NCBI RefSeq assembly: GCF_963678635.1 | Contig: NC_087064.1 | Location: forward strand, 72,045,465 to 72,105,464 | Length of the DNA stretch: 60,000 bases | Source: Symsagittifera roscoffensis | Lineage: Eukaryota; Xenacoelomorpha; Acoela; Convolutidae | Direction of reading: 5' to 3' | Part shown: one piece after another, positions 1 to 13,257 of the stretch | Numbering within the stretch: the stretch's first letter is position 1 | How the letters are laid out: each line of letters opens with the position of its first letter | The notes under the pieces: model-generated | What the model saw: only the letters and a program-made list of their open reading frames with translations | The model's database searches: none | What the model was told of the DNA's origin: nothing | Translations under genes and position numbers: made by a program

Positions 1-1793
1 TTAATGGTCAAAATTCAACAAATTTAATTTCAACCTATAAGAATTCAGCTCTACTTCTCATTGATTTTTCAATAGTTTTGATTTCAAACAATCGAGCAGT
101 CCTTCACAGGTAAAATTTGTGNNNNNNNNNNNNNNNNNNNNNNNNNNNNNNNNNNNNNNNNNNNNNNNNNNNNNNNNNNNNNNNNNNNNNNNNNNNNNNN
201 NNNNNNNNNNNNNNNNNNNNNNNNNNNNNNNNNNNNNNNNNNNNNNNNNNNNNNNNNNNNNNNNNNNNNNNNNNNNNNNNNNNNNNNNNNNNNNNNNNNN
301 NNNNNNNNNNNNNNNNNNNNNTATTTGCAGTACACCAAAACACAATGTCAATGCACTCTTGAGAAGAGAAGACGTTGTAAAAAGATAGAGGGTTTGCCTT
401 GATTGATGCTATAAAATATAAATAAATCATCTAGCTGAATTTGTTTTTTCAGAAGAAAAAAGACAATTATCATACTTTCATTTCCAGATTGCTTTGTACA
501 AAAGTTCTTAGCTTTCAAAACCATTACAGCAAAAAATCAACCGAATCAACGTTCTTGACTTATTATTTATTGATGCGACATTGAAACGAAATTTAACTGA
601 AGCATGGAAACGTCTTCTTATCGAACAAACGTCTCAATTTGGTTTTGAATTTTTTTTCAGACATTTTATATGCAAAAAAATACTGTCTATTCTCTATTGA
701 ATTATATAAAAATTCCCATTATCAGTGATTACTATTTCCTGCTCGTTTTTTGCAAAGAACACACGCTTTTGTTCCTTTTTCATAACCTGAAGCATGTGAT
801 TTTATCGGTTAGCTGAATTCATTTTGTAGTATAACAAAGTCCAATAGCAGCTTAAAATTGATGAAGAAAGCTATTACAAAAAGATTGAGAAGGACAAGGA
901 AGTGAATAGAAGGCTGTTTCCTCCTGGCCTACACCTATAGAAGATGTAGATAAACCCTAGTAGGGGATAGAGTATCTGCTGACAACTTTCAAAAAAAATT
1001 TAATTTTTTTTCTTCAAATTTTGCATTTAGGTTTTAAGAGCAAACAATTTCATATGTTTTGCCTCTAGCACCCCCTCGGCCTATTAAAATTTGTTTTTGA
1101 AAAACTACGCAAGCAACGAAAGATGCTAAAACAATTTTTTTTTATTTGCTAAATTCTGACTTGACAATGAATTGAACCTTAATTGAGGCCAAACTATTTA
1201 CTTAACTGAGGCCAATGGAGGCCAAAACACCTACCCTGCGAACAAATAACATATCTTTGTTTTTATCTATCTTAAATTTTCACACAATTAACATCCAACT
1301 TGTCTACCACCTTAGATATTTAAAAACTTCCCGAACAGTTTTTTTAAAAAGTTAACTTCTTGTGTTGTTAACACATTAAAATATATTTTGAATGCACTAG
1401 TAATTGTTATTTTTTTATGTGATAAAGTATGAAAAACTATGAAAAAAACGTGCTCAAAGATCGATTTGAAGTATTAAAAATTTCTCGTATTACATACCTT
1501 ATAGAATGCAGATTTGGCTTTTTCCTGCAAGTTTTTACATTGTACTTAAGACTTTCAATTAATTCAGCCATTTTCGGTTTGTCGGTTGATTTTCATAGTT
1601 GCTGCAAGTTTGTAGCAGATACTCTAATAGCAGCTCTAATAAAGTTCTACTTCTGATACAAATCTTTCTTCTCAGACTGCTGAAGTATGATTTCCCCAAG
1701 ATGCAATGATTATAGAGAAATCGAAGAAATGCAGGAAGTTTGAAATTTTTTGAGAAATAAAATTCAATTTGAATTTTTTTTTACAAAATAGCA
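1..1793. other. AT-rich sequence without recognisable gene
   Basis: Apart from the gap, I see only short chance reading frames, A/T runs and no conserved motif. It precedes the left end of the older Polinton relic. Confidence 0.6.
122..321. other. Assembly gap (200 N)
   Basis: A run of exactly 200 N. The round length suggests a scaffolding placeholder of unknown true size. Reading frames that cross it are artefacts. Confidence 0.99.
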
Positions 1794-2345
1794 AGTAGCA
1801 CATGTTGGAGCTGATCAGAATGGGGCAGTCGCCAACCCCTATGTTGTAAGATAGGGAAGAGAAAATTGCGTCAGCAATTTAGGTAGAACCATTGGGTATA
1901 AAGTCTATGGATAAGGATAGGGGAAAGAGTTGGTAAAGTTTCAGTGTTATAGTAATGGCAGGAGAATGGTAAGAAAAATTGTAATTTTTTTGGTTTTTTT
2001 ACAGAAACCTTTTTTTTGCAAAAAACCTCTGCGCGCGTTATCTAATTGGCTAAAAAAACTTGATTTATTACATGTAGGCTGTAGATTGAAGTTGAAAGAT
2101 GTTATTTTTTGATTCATGACAAGTCAATGTATGAAATTTTGTATCAAAATTCACAGTTTTTTTCTTGAAAACACGATAATACTCTATCAAATTTGAGCCA
2201 ACACAAGATTTATAAATTTTTCAAACTACCAATAGCAAAATTATCATGGGCTGTAACTACGCTGTAACATAATGAAACCTCGAAAAAAGTCACGTTTTTT
2301 GAGAAATAACATAAACTACAGCGAAAGTATACAAATCAGCGCACC
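1794..2345. repeat. Left terminal inverted repeat of the old Polinton
   Basis: It aligns by eye with the outer 565 bp of the younger element: the AGTAG...ATGTTGGAG start, the GCGCGCGTTATCTA block near 2030 (GGCGCGCGTTATCTA in the younger copy), and the A-rich inner part ending near 2345. It is strongly diverged. No matching right copy exists in the window. Confidence 0.7.
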
Positions 2346-2380
2346 GGATGGAAATTTACTACAATAAACACGCTAAATTT

Positions 2381-5300
2381 ACAAATTCAGTGGTTTTGTA
2401 TGAATTTCATCGTTGAGAACTTTCTTTACTGTCTGAAATTAACTGAGATTTTTGTTAGTTTGATCTTATAAACCGAAAACCACTGAAAACCACTGAAAAC
2501 CACTGTTTCGAGATTTTGAAATCACAATTTGGCGACTTCAAATTTGGACCCAGGCCAAGATCATGTTTGTATTCAGACATGGGTCCATTTCCAGTATTTT
2601 CAACAGTTTTTGTTGACTCTTTTGCTACTATTTGTTAATTTGTCATCCTTACTATCGAAGGAGCAGTTTTTTATAATTTTTTTTTGAACTTCTGTTCATC
2701 GTGTATGGTTTTTTATGAACAGCGCAGCATGTACGAGGGGCAAAATACTCTTTGCATAAGCTATAAAGTCATATTTGCAGTCATTGTGACAAAACTTACG
2801 TACCATCAGGCGAAAAACATTCAGTTAAATTCTTTTCTGCTAATTTGAGATACAAAGAGTCCGTGTCTATCTCCAGTTCCCCAATTTTGTTGAAATGTCA
2901 ATACTTCTGAAACAATTCGTAGTATAACTCCTACAATCTGAGTTTGGCATATTGAAAAATGGAAACTTTTTAAGTAACTGATTTTCTATGTTCAATGGTT
3001 GATTTCAACACGTCTGCTTCTCTTAGGTGTTTTTTGAATGGAAGTATTTTGCTTCGTGTTTTTCATCGCCGCCATACTTGATTATTGTGTGTCTCGATCT
3101 GCCCACCCGTACTAACAACAACTTCAGAGTGTCGATTATCTTCTCCTTGTTGAGCATCAATAACAGATAAAAACAAACTTGTTGAAGCACTTCCTAGGTG
3201 TGCGCTGAACAAACCGATAGACTTTTGCACATTAAGGCCCAAGTACTAAATTGAAGTTAAAAAGGGGAGTGATTATTGTGCCATTTTCCAATATACAGCT
3301 AGAAAATATCAACACTTATAGATTATTCGAAAACTAATATCTTCGGAATAGTTTTTCATTTGTTGTCCAGTATCATTCCAACACAAGTCAACAATGTTTT
3401 TGTTAATTGCAAAAAAAAATGAAAATTTTGTATTTCAACTCGTCGGGAACTATCAAAGTACATTGGACATAATCAAAAATGGTTCCATTCTGTATTTGTT
3501 TCAGTATGGAATGAGTAGTTGGGGGTTTTATATGTGAAAAACTGACTTGAAATGTTTCTTGATTGTATCATTTCTTTTAAAATCCCCCTATCCACATTTC
3601 CTGTTTGTTGTAGCCTTTTTTTGTATATTCTCTCCTTAACTCATCTATTTCCCTTTCCTCATTTCCTAATTCATTATCTTGATCTGACAATGATGAACGT
3701 GTTTTTTGCAAGAAGCAGAAGTGATAGTAGCAGCCCATTTCACAGTGATTGCAGTAGCCTTCAAAATGGAAACTGTCAATTTTCTTCTGCTTTCCAATCG
3801 CGTAAAAACTCTAGTCTTGATTCTTGATAAAAAAGACATTGTTCTCAGAAGCTCTTGCTCTGTTATTTTTAGCCTTCGATCTTTCAGTTTCAGAGTCTAA
3901 CTGCCAACTTGTGTAATTTCCAGTTGGCATTTTTTGACACATTGAGATTAGATATAACGGACTTGCATCCTTTGCATCAATTGTCTGGCACAATATTGAC
4001 GAATTAAGATTATTTATATCGACAACTTCTTTTCGCTTAAGAATTGTTGATAGTCCACCGGTCAAATTTTTTTCTAATTTTCTCTTACACAGCCCTATAA
4101 CATTCAAAGAACGGGTAGATGTTGCGGTTTGTCGATTATTGAAAGCAGATCTTTGCTAGACTCGGAAGCATTCATCCCAATTCCAATACGTCATGAATTG
4201 TGTTATGGTTGAAATCTATCAATTTTTCTATCAATTTCAATTACATCCAGAGAAAGAACAACTTTTTTGTTATTATGTTTTCGTAAGAAGGCTTTGAAAG
4301 TAGCCCTGTTGTGTTTTTCCCGGATGATTTTCAAAACAGAACAACTTTCGAATTCTGTTGGTGAAGTTGATCGAAAATGAATTTTTTTCAACGCAATTTG
4401 TCACAAGTCCTCATTTAACCAGTTTTTGGTAATCATTGAAATCTTTTTCAGTAGGGTTGTTATTTCTTCCTTTGTTTGAAAAAGAACCCTATGGTGGTAA
4501 TTCCGTACAGTCAAGCTTGTCTGAGCTGTGGAACCACTCGTAAGTTAAAAGTTCGATTGTTTGATTTGACTTATAGATTTTTAGCATTGAGTCCAAGATT
4601 TTCGCCACAGCCAGACATTTCATTATATCGAGATAATAATGATGTCTTAACTTGAAAGACATAAACTTGTTTGCTTTTAAATAAATGTTGGTTCCATTTC
4701 TTTATCACAAATAAAGAACGGTATCAAATATGATTTTAGATCGGAATCAAATGAAGACTAAGATTGTATCTCCCGTTTTGAAACCCAGAAGAAGTGGATT
4801 ATTAACATAGCGTTCTCAGTTTTGTTTGGAATTGTTTATGTGATTTTTTGACCGAAGTCAACAACTGTTTAGAAAGTTTATCTTCTTCGCCCTTTTCAAT
4901 GCATTCCTTTATATGCACGAACACTTCTAATATTTTAGTCAAAACTCTGTCATTCACTTATTTGACTGAATCATTGAGGGTGTTTTCATTTTTGAAAATG
5001 GGTTTTTTATTTGTAGCTCGCTTCATTCAGCCAGAATTTTTAATTGGGTTACAAAAGCAAATATAATGGGCTCCGGACCATATTCCTTCGAAAAATTGCT
5101 TCATTTTGCGAATTTGCAGGTATTCAAAGAGAAATCGATACATGTTTACCAAAACCCTTTGTTGTTTTGGTTGCTTTTAGTCCTTCAAGGAAAACGCAAA
5201 ACGATTCAAAGTCGTAATTTGCGACCTTTTTTTAAATTCTCTTCTGCGTAAGGTATGTTGAATCCTTCGCGAGTCTCAAATTTTGTTTCCCATAAAGTTT

Positions 5301-6150
5301 ACCCCTTTTTTGGTAAAGATATATCGCACTCCACCTTTTTACAAATCAAAAAAAGTTTGTTGAAATTGTGAGTTTTATTGAAAAAAATGTCACATCTGGG
5401 ACATCTAAAGCGTTTGAAGATAGTATAATTATCATTCCTATGGATGATATGAAGGTTGAATCTTAGCAATTTTACAGTTGTATGAAATTTTTCTATATTT
5501 TGTCTAATTTCCCAACATATTCTCCTTCTTGAATGTCAAAGTCGTAGAGGAACATGTTGCGCTTAAATATTTCCGTGATGATAACTAAACCTTGAAATGA
5601 ACTCTTTAAACAATTGAGATAGATGGGCATCAAAATTACCATGTTCGTGCAAAAGCATTGAAAACACACGGTAAAGACTTTTTCAGTAAAGGCTCCGGTA
5701 ACACAGAATCTTCCCATCATATTATTTATTGACTCCATTTTTTATTGACGTTCAAAACTACACTGCTGCACAATATCAATATTTTTGACTGATATCCGGG
5801 TTGTAATTAAATCCACGCTCATAAACAAAAATTGCGCTTTTTCAAACAAAGTATTGATTTTGTGTGCGTAGTATCAAAATTCCCGGTTTCGAGATTACGA
5901 TGAACACATCTAAGTGCAATATTGATTTTGCAGCGGATTCCATCTTAAAGAAAAATTCATTGAGCTGTTTGCTTATATCTGTAGTATCTATTTTGGACTT
6001 TTGGAAGTTCCAAGTGTTGTATCCAGCAGAAAACCAACCATTAAATGTTGTTGGTTCCAAATGTTGTATCTTCTTCATTTTTCTCCATTTTTTCTTCCTC
6101 CTCTACTATCTTGTTCAGTATCGCCGGACTTCCATAATTTTGCTTCAGTT
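2381..6150 (-). pseudogene. Protein-primed DNA polymerase B relic, copy A
   Basis: On the minus strand this matches the younger polymerase from its C-terminal end (near 2381) through the palm region and the central part (3700-4390) to the N-terminal region (5493-6078), which keeps a recognisable DFDIQEGEYVG block. Every part is interrupted by stops or frameshifts, so no product is expected. It abuts a second, partial polymerase copy. Confidence 0.8.
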
Positions 6151-8262
6151 TTTTTCCTCCAATTTTTGCGAGCAGCCATTAACAAGGAGAGTCCATTTTT
6201 TCGCTTTCCAATCGTGTGAGACTCTCAGTTTTACGGTTTCATCTTGGTTTTTCATAGAAGGACAAAACCGTATCCTCGGAGTTTCTTGTTCAGCTGTTTT
6301 TGGCCTTGAATCATTCAGTTTCAGTCTCTCCCCCAATTTTGTGTAATTTCCGGATGGCATCTCTTGACACATTCAGATTGAATATAACTGATTTGCATCA
6401 ATTTCAACAATTGCCTTGCGTTTGACGGTTATAGACATCCTTATCATCTCCAAAGAACGGTTAGGTCTTGCGGTTTGTCTGTTTGTGTAAGCTGTTTTTG
6501 CTAGACTCGTAAGCGTCCATCCCAGTTTCAAAACGTCGAGGCTTTTTTTATGATAGAACCCTATCTTTTTTTGCAGGAATTCGCGAAGGAACAACATCTT
6601 TCTTTTTATATCATCGTAAAAGGGCTTTGGAAGTAGCCATGTTGTGTTGTTCCCGGATGTTTTTAAAATATGAGTAACTTTTTTATCGTGTTGGTGGAGT
6701 TGAACAAAAACGCGTTTTTACAACGCATTTTGATCTCCATTAACCAGTTTTTTCTTTAAGTCCTCCATTCACTAGTTTTTGGTGGCCATTGAATTTTTTT
6801 CTGAGGGTTTTTTGTTTCTCAATTTGCTAAACAAAAAAGTAATCCTATGGTGACAACTCCCTACATTCATGCTTGTCTGGACTGTCGAATCAATCATTAA
6901 ATCGAGAAACTGAGTATATCCAATTTTCAAAGATTCGAAAATTTTATTAATAGTTAGTTCGATTGCTTTATCACATGAGTCAAACATGATTTGATGAGGT
7001 TTTTGACTCAAAAAACAAGAACAGTCTTTTCATAGCAATTTAACTTTATACACGAACACTTCTAATATTTGAGTCAAATTTCTGCCATTCACTTTAACAA
7101 AAAGGTGGTTTCCCTCAATCATTAATGGTGTTTCCTTTTTTTTGAAAACTAATTCTTTTTTTGTAGCCCGCTTTTTTTCAGCCAGAAATTTTAAATTGGA
7201 AACAAAAGCAGATAAAATGAGTTCCGGAATTTTTTTTCTAGAACAGTGGTTCATCTTGCCAGTTCGAAGATATTGAAAAAGGAAATTGGTCCGTGTTTAC
7301 CAATACAAGGTCCGTGTTTACCAATCAATAACTTTTTGACGAAAATTTCCAAGCTGAGACATCGAAATGCATTCGAAGAAAGTATGAAAATCGTTCGTAT
7401 GAAAGATATGATGTTTGAATCTTAGCAACTTTACAGTTGTATGAAATTTTAATGTACTTTGTCTGATTACCCAACCTATTATTCTTCTTGAATGTCAAAA
7501 TTGTAAAGAACAAGTTGCGTTTAACTGTTTCCTCGACAAGAGCAAAATCGTTAATGTACTCTCCACGGAAATTTTCGGATGATAACCAGGTTTTGAACAA
7601 AAAAATTTATAGATTCGAGATAGATGAAAATCAAAGTTAGCATTCCGTGCCATTACATTGTTAGCCCAAGGAAAAAACCAAAAAAATCTTTACATGATTG
7701 TTTCTCTTTCATCTATAAGAGACAAATTACCGAATGATTTTTCAATAATTGATTTTCGCATTGATTATCATTTCGAAGCCCCATTTTTTGTTATGACGTT
7801 CTAGGATACATTGCTTCACGAAACCAAATTCTTCGAGTTTTCCCCGGATTGTATTTAACTCCGCATTCGTACGCAGAAAATGTCTTTTTCTCAAACAAAG
7901 TTTTGTTTTCGCGTGCGTAGCAGTAACACTATTTTTTCGTTTTGACATAACAAAGAACAAAACTAAGTGCAATTTTGTTTTCTTTGCAGCGGTTTCCATC
8001 TTGTTGAAAACTTAATTGAGCTTTTCGTGAAAAATGTTTTCATCCTACTTGGACAATTGGAAATTTAACACTTTATGTCTTCCCATTTTCCATCTATGTT
8101 TTCCATTTTTTCAGCAAAAAAATGACAAAACTTAATTCGCTCTTCGGTTATACCCATCTTTATTCTCCTCGACTATCTTGTCCAAGTCCGCTACAGTATC
8201 GCTGGAGTTTTGTTGTTTCGCATCATTTTCTTTTCTCCGATGCTGTAGAATAGTTCTGCTAG
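6151..8262 (-). pseudogene. Protein-primed DNA polymerase B relic, copy B (N-terminal half only)
   Basis: Starting at about 6151 the sequence again resembles the middle of the polymerase (compare 6180-6420 with 3760-4000) and runs to the polymerase N-terminus near 8260. It is thus a second, diverged copy of about the N-terminal half of the gene, in tandem with copy A and equally broken. Confidence 0.75.
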
Positions 8263-8490
8263 TAGTAACTGGAAATCCTTTTTCACACAAGAAACATATA
8301 GTTGATAGCCTGGATTTTGCTTAACACGTTTTTTTTGTCACATGGCAGTTCATTTCTTGCTCATTGCAAGTGAACACTTTTAATAAGGACAAGAAATAAC
8401 TCCCTTAGTACAATTTTCTGATGCCGAGCTGCATCAGATCTCCTGTTTTCTTTGATGCAGGCGCCAAATTTCTCTTTCTCGTTTCTATTC
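8263..8490 (-). pseudogene. Relic of the polymerase zinc-finger leader
   Basis: Minus-strand similarity to the C2H2-type leader at 23425-23667. Fragments of the Cys/His pattern can be seen, but the frame is broken. Its position directly upstream of the polymerase relic agrees with the younger element. Confidence 0.55.
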
Positions 8491-8809
8491 AGAGACGGTT
8501 TTTTAAAATTGGGACATTTATTAGGTACCAAAGCAATTAGGAGTTTTCACTTCAATACATTAAAATGGGAGATTTAAAATGTCCCAGAAATCCTATTTAT
8601 ACTTACTTTGAAAGGTTCAGTAAAATTGAAAAAATTTTTTCAAGTTGTGATACAATGTATAGAAGTAAAATCAGAAAGAGTAAGTTTTGTTTCGCTAATG
8701 CTTGAAAAAATTGCTGATGATATTCAAAATCAACCAATCAGGATCGAGCAAAATTCAAAATGATTTAATATTCATTTTGGAAGCGTTTCTAAAACTACTT
8801 GGAAAGTAA
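8491..8809. other. Divergent intergenic region of the old Polinton
   Basis: This corresponds in position to the CRE-repeat promoter of the younger element, but I find no TGACGTCA here. A CCAATCAG motif near 8736 is kept. Confidence 0.5.
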
Positions 8810-9195
8810 ATGTCAATCAAAAAACACTTGAATTTTTTCGGTTTGCTGTACGAGAAATTTTTTTTGATTTTCTAATTCATCACAAAGACGTTAACTCTTG
8901 TTTTTTTTATAAATTTTGTTCTTTGACGCTTATACTGTGAACAGTGTTCTCCATCTAATTAAAGGAATCTTAAAAAAGTATTCAAAAAAAGGTTGCATAT
9001 CAGAGCCTAAAACTTACGGATGAGTAACGAAATTTGGTCGGATTAGGTTCGGTATATGATATGATTTCCAGGTTTTTGCTTTGAAAAATTCATCAAATTT
9101 TTGCTATCTTCTCAGTTTTTTATCAAAATCAACAAACTTAACTGTCATCTCAGTAAACAGCACTTTCTCATTGATTTTGTGGAAAACTTCCATTG
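8810..9195 (+). pseudogene. Relic of the 195-residue Polinton gene
   Basis: It begins with an ATG followed by the same first codons (MSIKKHLNF-like) as the gene at 24165, then decays. The C-terminal part near 9060-9190 is also recognisable. Confidence 0.7.
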
Positions 9196-9200
9196 ATTTG

Positions 9201-9370
9201 ATGAAAATACTTGCAGAAATATTACTTGTTATAATTTTTTTCTTTCGTTAATTATATCGGCCATCTTTCTTATGCTTACAGCAATTAATTTGTGTTCATT
9301 TAGTTTTGCTAATTCTTTCGCGCATGCTTCTTTTTTATTTGGAAAACTTTGGTCATTAAAACGTAATATA
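9201..9370 (+). pseudogene. Relic of the small one-helix membrane protein
   Basis: It resembles the short gene at 24752-24910: an ATG, then a run of Ile/Leu/Phe codons, with an early stop near 9249. Its presence in this diverged copy supports the short younger frame being a real gene. Confidence 0.6.
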
Positions 9371-9448
9371 TCTTAGATCCGACAGTCACAAAAACAAAAA
9401 TAAGATTTTGTGAGTGCAAACGAAATTTTCCTAAAAAAGAACTTTCAC

Positions 9449-9512
9449 TCTGATTGGACGAGCCATTTTATATAAAAAGTTGCAAACCAATTGATTGGAC
9501 ATGACCACATGC
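9449..9512 (+). promoter_or_regulatory. Repeated inverted CCAAT motifs (ATTGG)
   Basis: TGATTGGACGAG and TTGATTGGACATGAC resemble the repeated TGATTGGACACGAC motifs upstream of 25288 in the younger element, and lie at the same relative position. Confidence 0.5.
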
Positions 9513-9699
9513 CAAATAAACAAAATTGGTTGAACTCAAACATTTGAAAAGAAATAATCCTCATTTTTTAGGTAAAAGTTGTTTAATTTTTAACCCAAAT
9601 GCCAAAAATTACTCTTCTCTCAGCTACAAATTATTCTTTTTTTCTGAATTTTACTCCGTTTCTTTAACTATTTTAACTTATTACTGCAAAAGATTTTTG

Positions 9700-10075
9700 A
9701 TTTTCTCAATGTATAACAGTAATCCTTTGTACTTGGTAGTGTTCAAATGCGAGAAACTTTGGGCGTTTTCTTGGCACTAATGGAGATTTTTTTGGCACAA
9801 ATAGATATCCATATTCAAGTTTGGTACATGGTTGAAATCATGAGAAGAGGTCTCAACGGTTATCACCAAATGCAAGTAGCAATCAATGAAAATCAACGTG
9901 GAACAATGCAGATGATGAGACAAGTCGTTGAGCAGGTTAGATTGGACTAACCCGAGGTTCCTGGTTACGATATTAATGTGCAATCAGAAGATGATTTCCT
10001 CTGTTCTTTGGAGGAAGCGGGGTCTATTAATAACACCATCACATCTTCTGCAGCTCGAAGCTTCTTTGATTAAAC
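9700..10075 (+). pseudogene. Relic of the 167-residue acidic Polinton gene
   Basis: The segment around 9747-9950 keeps a recognisable match to the N-terminal half of the gene at 25288 (RETLGVFLALMEI against RETVCGVFLARMDI). The acidic C-terminal half is frameshifted and shortened. Confidence 0.7.
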
Positions 10076-10079
10076 TTTA

Positions 10080-10805
10080 TGTGAGCAATTGTTGTTTGAT
10101 ATTTAATTCCTTTATTGTGATTATCGGATTTTTCCATTTTGATTTTGACTATGGGAATAGTTGAGTATTAAGTGCAAAACATTTCAGTTTATCGGGAAAA
10201 AACATTAAAAAATAATTTAAATTAGCGGCAAAAAGTATGCAAACATATTAAAGTTTTGAACATTTTTTGCACTTATGGTAGAGAAAACACAAATAATTTA
10301 GCATACAAGTACAAAACCATTCTTAACCCACTCAAAAAATTTTGATATTTTTACGTATTTTTTAAGCAATTGAAACCTTTTTTGCATTTTGCAGAAAAAA
10401 AAGAACCATTTGTTGCATCGTGTTAAAAAAATTGAACTGTTTTTAGTTACAGTGGAAATTGGAAAACTTCTGTATCATGTTGAAAAAACTGAAAAATTTT
10501 TGCTTATTAATGCAAAACTTGAATGCTTCGCTCATTTTCTTGAAAACCCTTTTTAAAAAAACTTGCACATCCTGATGATAATTTTTGAATGATTTTCCGC
10601 AGTTACTAGGAGAAAATGATTTTTTTTGTTTACTTCTAATAATTTGAGTATCCTTGAGCACATAAGAGACAAAAAACAGGTAGGTTATCAAACTATTTCA
10701 AATTTTTATATATTGGTCTTTTTTCCAAATACACCTCCATCAAAAAGCAGTAAGTGTTTTTCAACAAATCAGGTTCACTTTATGATTTTTGTAATTTAAG
10801 AACAT
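10080..10805. other. AT-rich spacer with TTTTGCA-type repeats (old copy)
   Basis: It has repeated TTTTTGCA and TGTTAAAAAAATTGAA motifs like those at 25893-26630. The frame at 10443-10691 looks like chance. The similarity places it as the same spacer in the old element. Confidence 0.5.
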
Positions 10806-10809
10806 TTTT

Positions 10810-11090
10810 CTTGTAATGCTGATCCAATGGTTCGGTTGGAAGCATGTTTCTGGTTAGAATACTGATTTTTCCGTTTAAAAAAATTCACCCAATACTCTTT
10901 TCCCGGCATGGCATGCCATTTTTCTGCGCATTTGCATTGCAAAATGTGATGAACTGCGCGAATAAAACGACCAAAAGTTTCATAACTTGATGATCTAACA
11001 TTCTTATGAAATCTGTACTTGTACAGCGTGTAAAAGCAATCACTTATTAGTTATGTAAATCGAAATTTTGCCAATTGATGTAAAAGTTGA
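10810..11090 (-). pseudogene. Relic of the minus-strand Polinton gene at 26631
   Basis: Segments such as GCTGATCCAA and the CTTGTACAGCGTGTAAAAGCAATCA region near 11020 align with the minus-strand gene at 26631-27227. No open frame is left. Confidence 0.55.
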
Positions 11091-11403
11091 TGGAAAGATG
11101 AACTAACTGGAAATATATGGAAATTACAATCAACAACAGAACGGTAAGAAATGTGGGTAGAGATACCTTTATCTTGTATACTATGTATTTTTAGTAAAAA
11201 CCAATAGAAACAGAAACCAAAAGCTAATCTTTTTTATGACCTCAAGATCCAAAGAAAAACTGGGAAGAGTTTGATCATCCAAAATAAAGATTCTTGCCTG
11301 ACAAATTTTTCAATTAGAAGAAATAAGGCTCACTCAGTTTCCATATTTGGAAGATTTAGACAAAAGTTTAAAACTCACGCTTTTTCCTCTTGCAGTTAAT
11401 TGA

Positions 11404-11890
11404 ATGACTCATATTGAATACTCCTTTTTTCAGTTCAACCTAAAATTATTTTTTGTTTTTTTTTCTTTATCCTATCAGTCTTCAGAAACGACACTAGTCT
11501 TATTTTTATTGAAACTTAGAAAAACCAAAAAAAAAATTGGGAGATTTGTTTGGTTGAAAAATCCTGCAAAAAAAATTATTTTGGAACCGGCTCCAACTAA
11601 TCAAAAAAGAGAGCTGTTATAACTCGATAGGTGACAGAAAGTCAATATTGTTGAAAAAAACGAGAAAAAGTTTCGGCATTTAGAAATACTGTTATTCCTA
11701 ATCCTGAGACAAAAAGATTTGGAACGAAAGGCATGACATAGCAATTTACAATAGAAGAAAAGTGTGTGTCACAATCACCACCAGTCAATAAGTTTTTTTT
11801 TCATTCAGATTCGATTCGTCACTGCAATAGAGAATGAAGCAATGAAACAAGTTGCCTAATTCAAGTAATCTTTGAACAAAACCAAAAAAC
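11404..11890 (+). pseudogene. Relic of the conserved Polinton gene at 27460
   Basis: It keeps the IGRF-W-KNP block and the ending TACAT/TTCATTCAGATTCGA...CAAGTTGCCTA. In this copy the C-terminal part reads in the frame that is shifted in the younger gene. Confidence 0.65.
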
Positions 11891-12001
11891 TGTCCAAAAC
11901 CTGTAACCTGCACTTAGTTTAAATATTATTCCTAATTTTGTCTTGTAAGTCAAATGTTTGTCCTCTGATATCATTTTCTCATAGTTTTCAATTTTAACAG
12001 T

Positions 12002-12395
12002 ATGAGCGGAAAGTTAATTTTTTTTGAAATATCACAAAGAACTGGGAATTATTCATACTTATTTACAATAAAAAGTCCCCAGAAAGTTACGCTCTCTGTC
12101 ACATAACTTACCAATCTTATAGATTTTGGATGAAGATTTGCAAATATCTCATTTTTAGTGCACTCTGCACATTGGAAGAAGAAAAACTTACTTCGGATTA
12201 TGATAGCTAACAAAAAAATAGATCATATAGAAATCGTAGAAACGGGTTTCAATGAAAAAACAATCAAAAGGAAGGATTTGACAAAATTTTTGACAAACTT
12301 CCTTCATTACTAACTTATGCAGAAACATTCAAAAAAACATGCAATATTTTTGATGAATGCACTATAGAAACTGAAAGTGAAGACATTGAATGAAT
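12002..12395 (+). pseudogene. Relic of the Polinton gene at 28090
   Basis: The ATGAGCGGAAAG start, an internal AAAAGTCCCCAGAAA stretch and an end near ATTGAATGA match the gene at 28090-28517, with several frame breaks. Confidence 0.6.
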
Positions 12396-12775
12396 TTCTC
12401 AGAAATTTTGTGTTGACTAGCCTTTTGTACTTTTGTAACCTCCTTGTACTTAATTTGTTTCAAATTTGAGAGAAATGAACAAACAATATCCGTATGGTGA
12501 TTCAGTTCGATACAGAATATCATGTATGGTTTTTTTCTAAACTCGAAGATATTTAGACTTGAAGCAACTTCTACTACAAGATTCTGCTTGATATGTGGAA
12601 GCTTCTACACAAAAAGGGCTTGGATAATGTCATTTTGTGCCTACACTTCGGTGTTCATATTTTCCAAATTTTTTGGTCGTGTGACAAGCTCACTTTGTTT
12701 CCATAAGCTAAAACATTTTCTTTATCAAAATAAGCATTGTTCGATCATTGTTGTTCATTTTCACAAAAAATAGAG
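12370..12775 (+). pseudogene. Relic of the Polinton gene at 28495
   Basis: It begins within the end of the preceding relic, just as the younger genes overlap. The region at 12522-12770 (NSKIFRL, then GRVTSSL) corresponds to the C-terminal half of 28495-28899. Confidence 0.65.
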
Positions 12776-12791
12776 AAAACAATTGAAACCT

Positions 12792-13220
12792 TGAGTCTGG
12801 TTGTATTGGTTAATAATTGCGCTGAAAAGAAAAATTTGGAAGAAGTAGGAATTCATTAAGATGAACAATGCAAGGGGCATTCCTAAACTTTTCCAAAAAA
12901 CTCAAATTGTGTGTACAAAGCATCTCCTTGGAATCAATTGGATAAGCGAACACGAAAAATATACAGAATTTGTAAAAACATTTAGAACAATTAGTAGCCT
13001 CAGAATCAAAATTTTTTCAAAAGTTATAAAAAATGTAACATTTTGTAAAACATTTTGCAAATAAAGATAGAAAACATGGATCTCTACGTTGGCCCAGAAG
13101 TTTGAATTTTGATAATCGAAGACAAAGATTATCAATAGAGGTGAAGCAACTACACATTTCTTCGTCCAAAAACTTTTCACTGTGCTGAATGAAAAACATT
13201 TGCTTACAGATCAAAAATAT
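12792..13220 (+). pseudogene. Relic of the exonuclease-like Polinton gene
   Basis: GAGTCTGGTTGTATTGG matches the start of the gene at 28939. The frame at 12861-13064 keeps a CTKHLLGINWISEHEKY block. Several frameshifts follow. Confidence 0.7.
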
Positions 13221-13257
13221 GATGATTTTTTAACTAATCAATATAATTTTTTGTAAG

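Noticed and set aside
1-430. Reading frames at the left edge
   Set aside because: They pass through 200 unknown bases and are artefacts.
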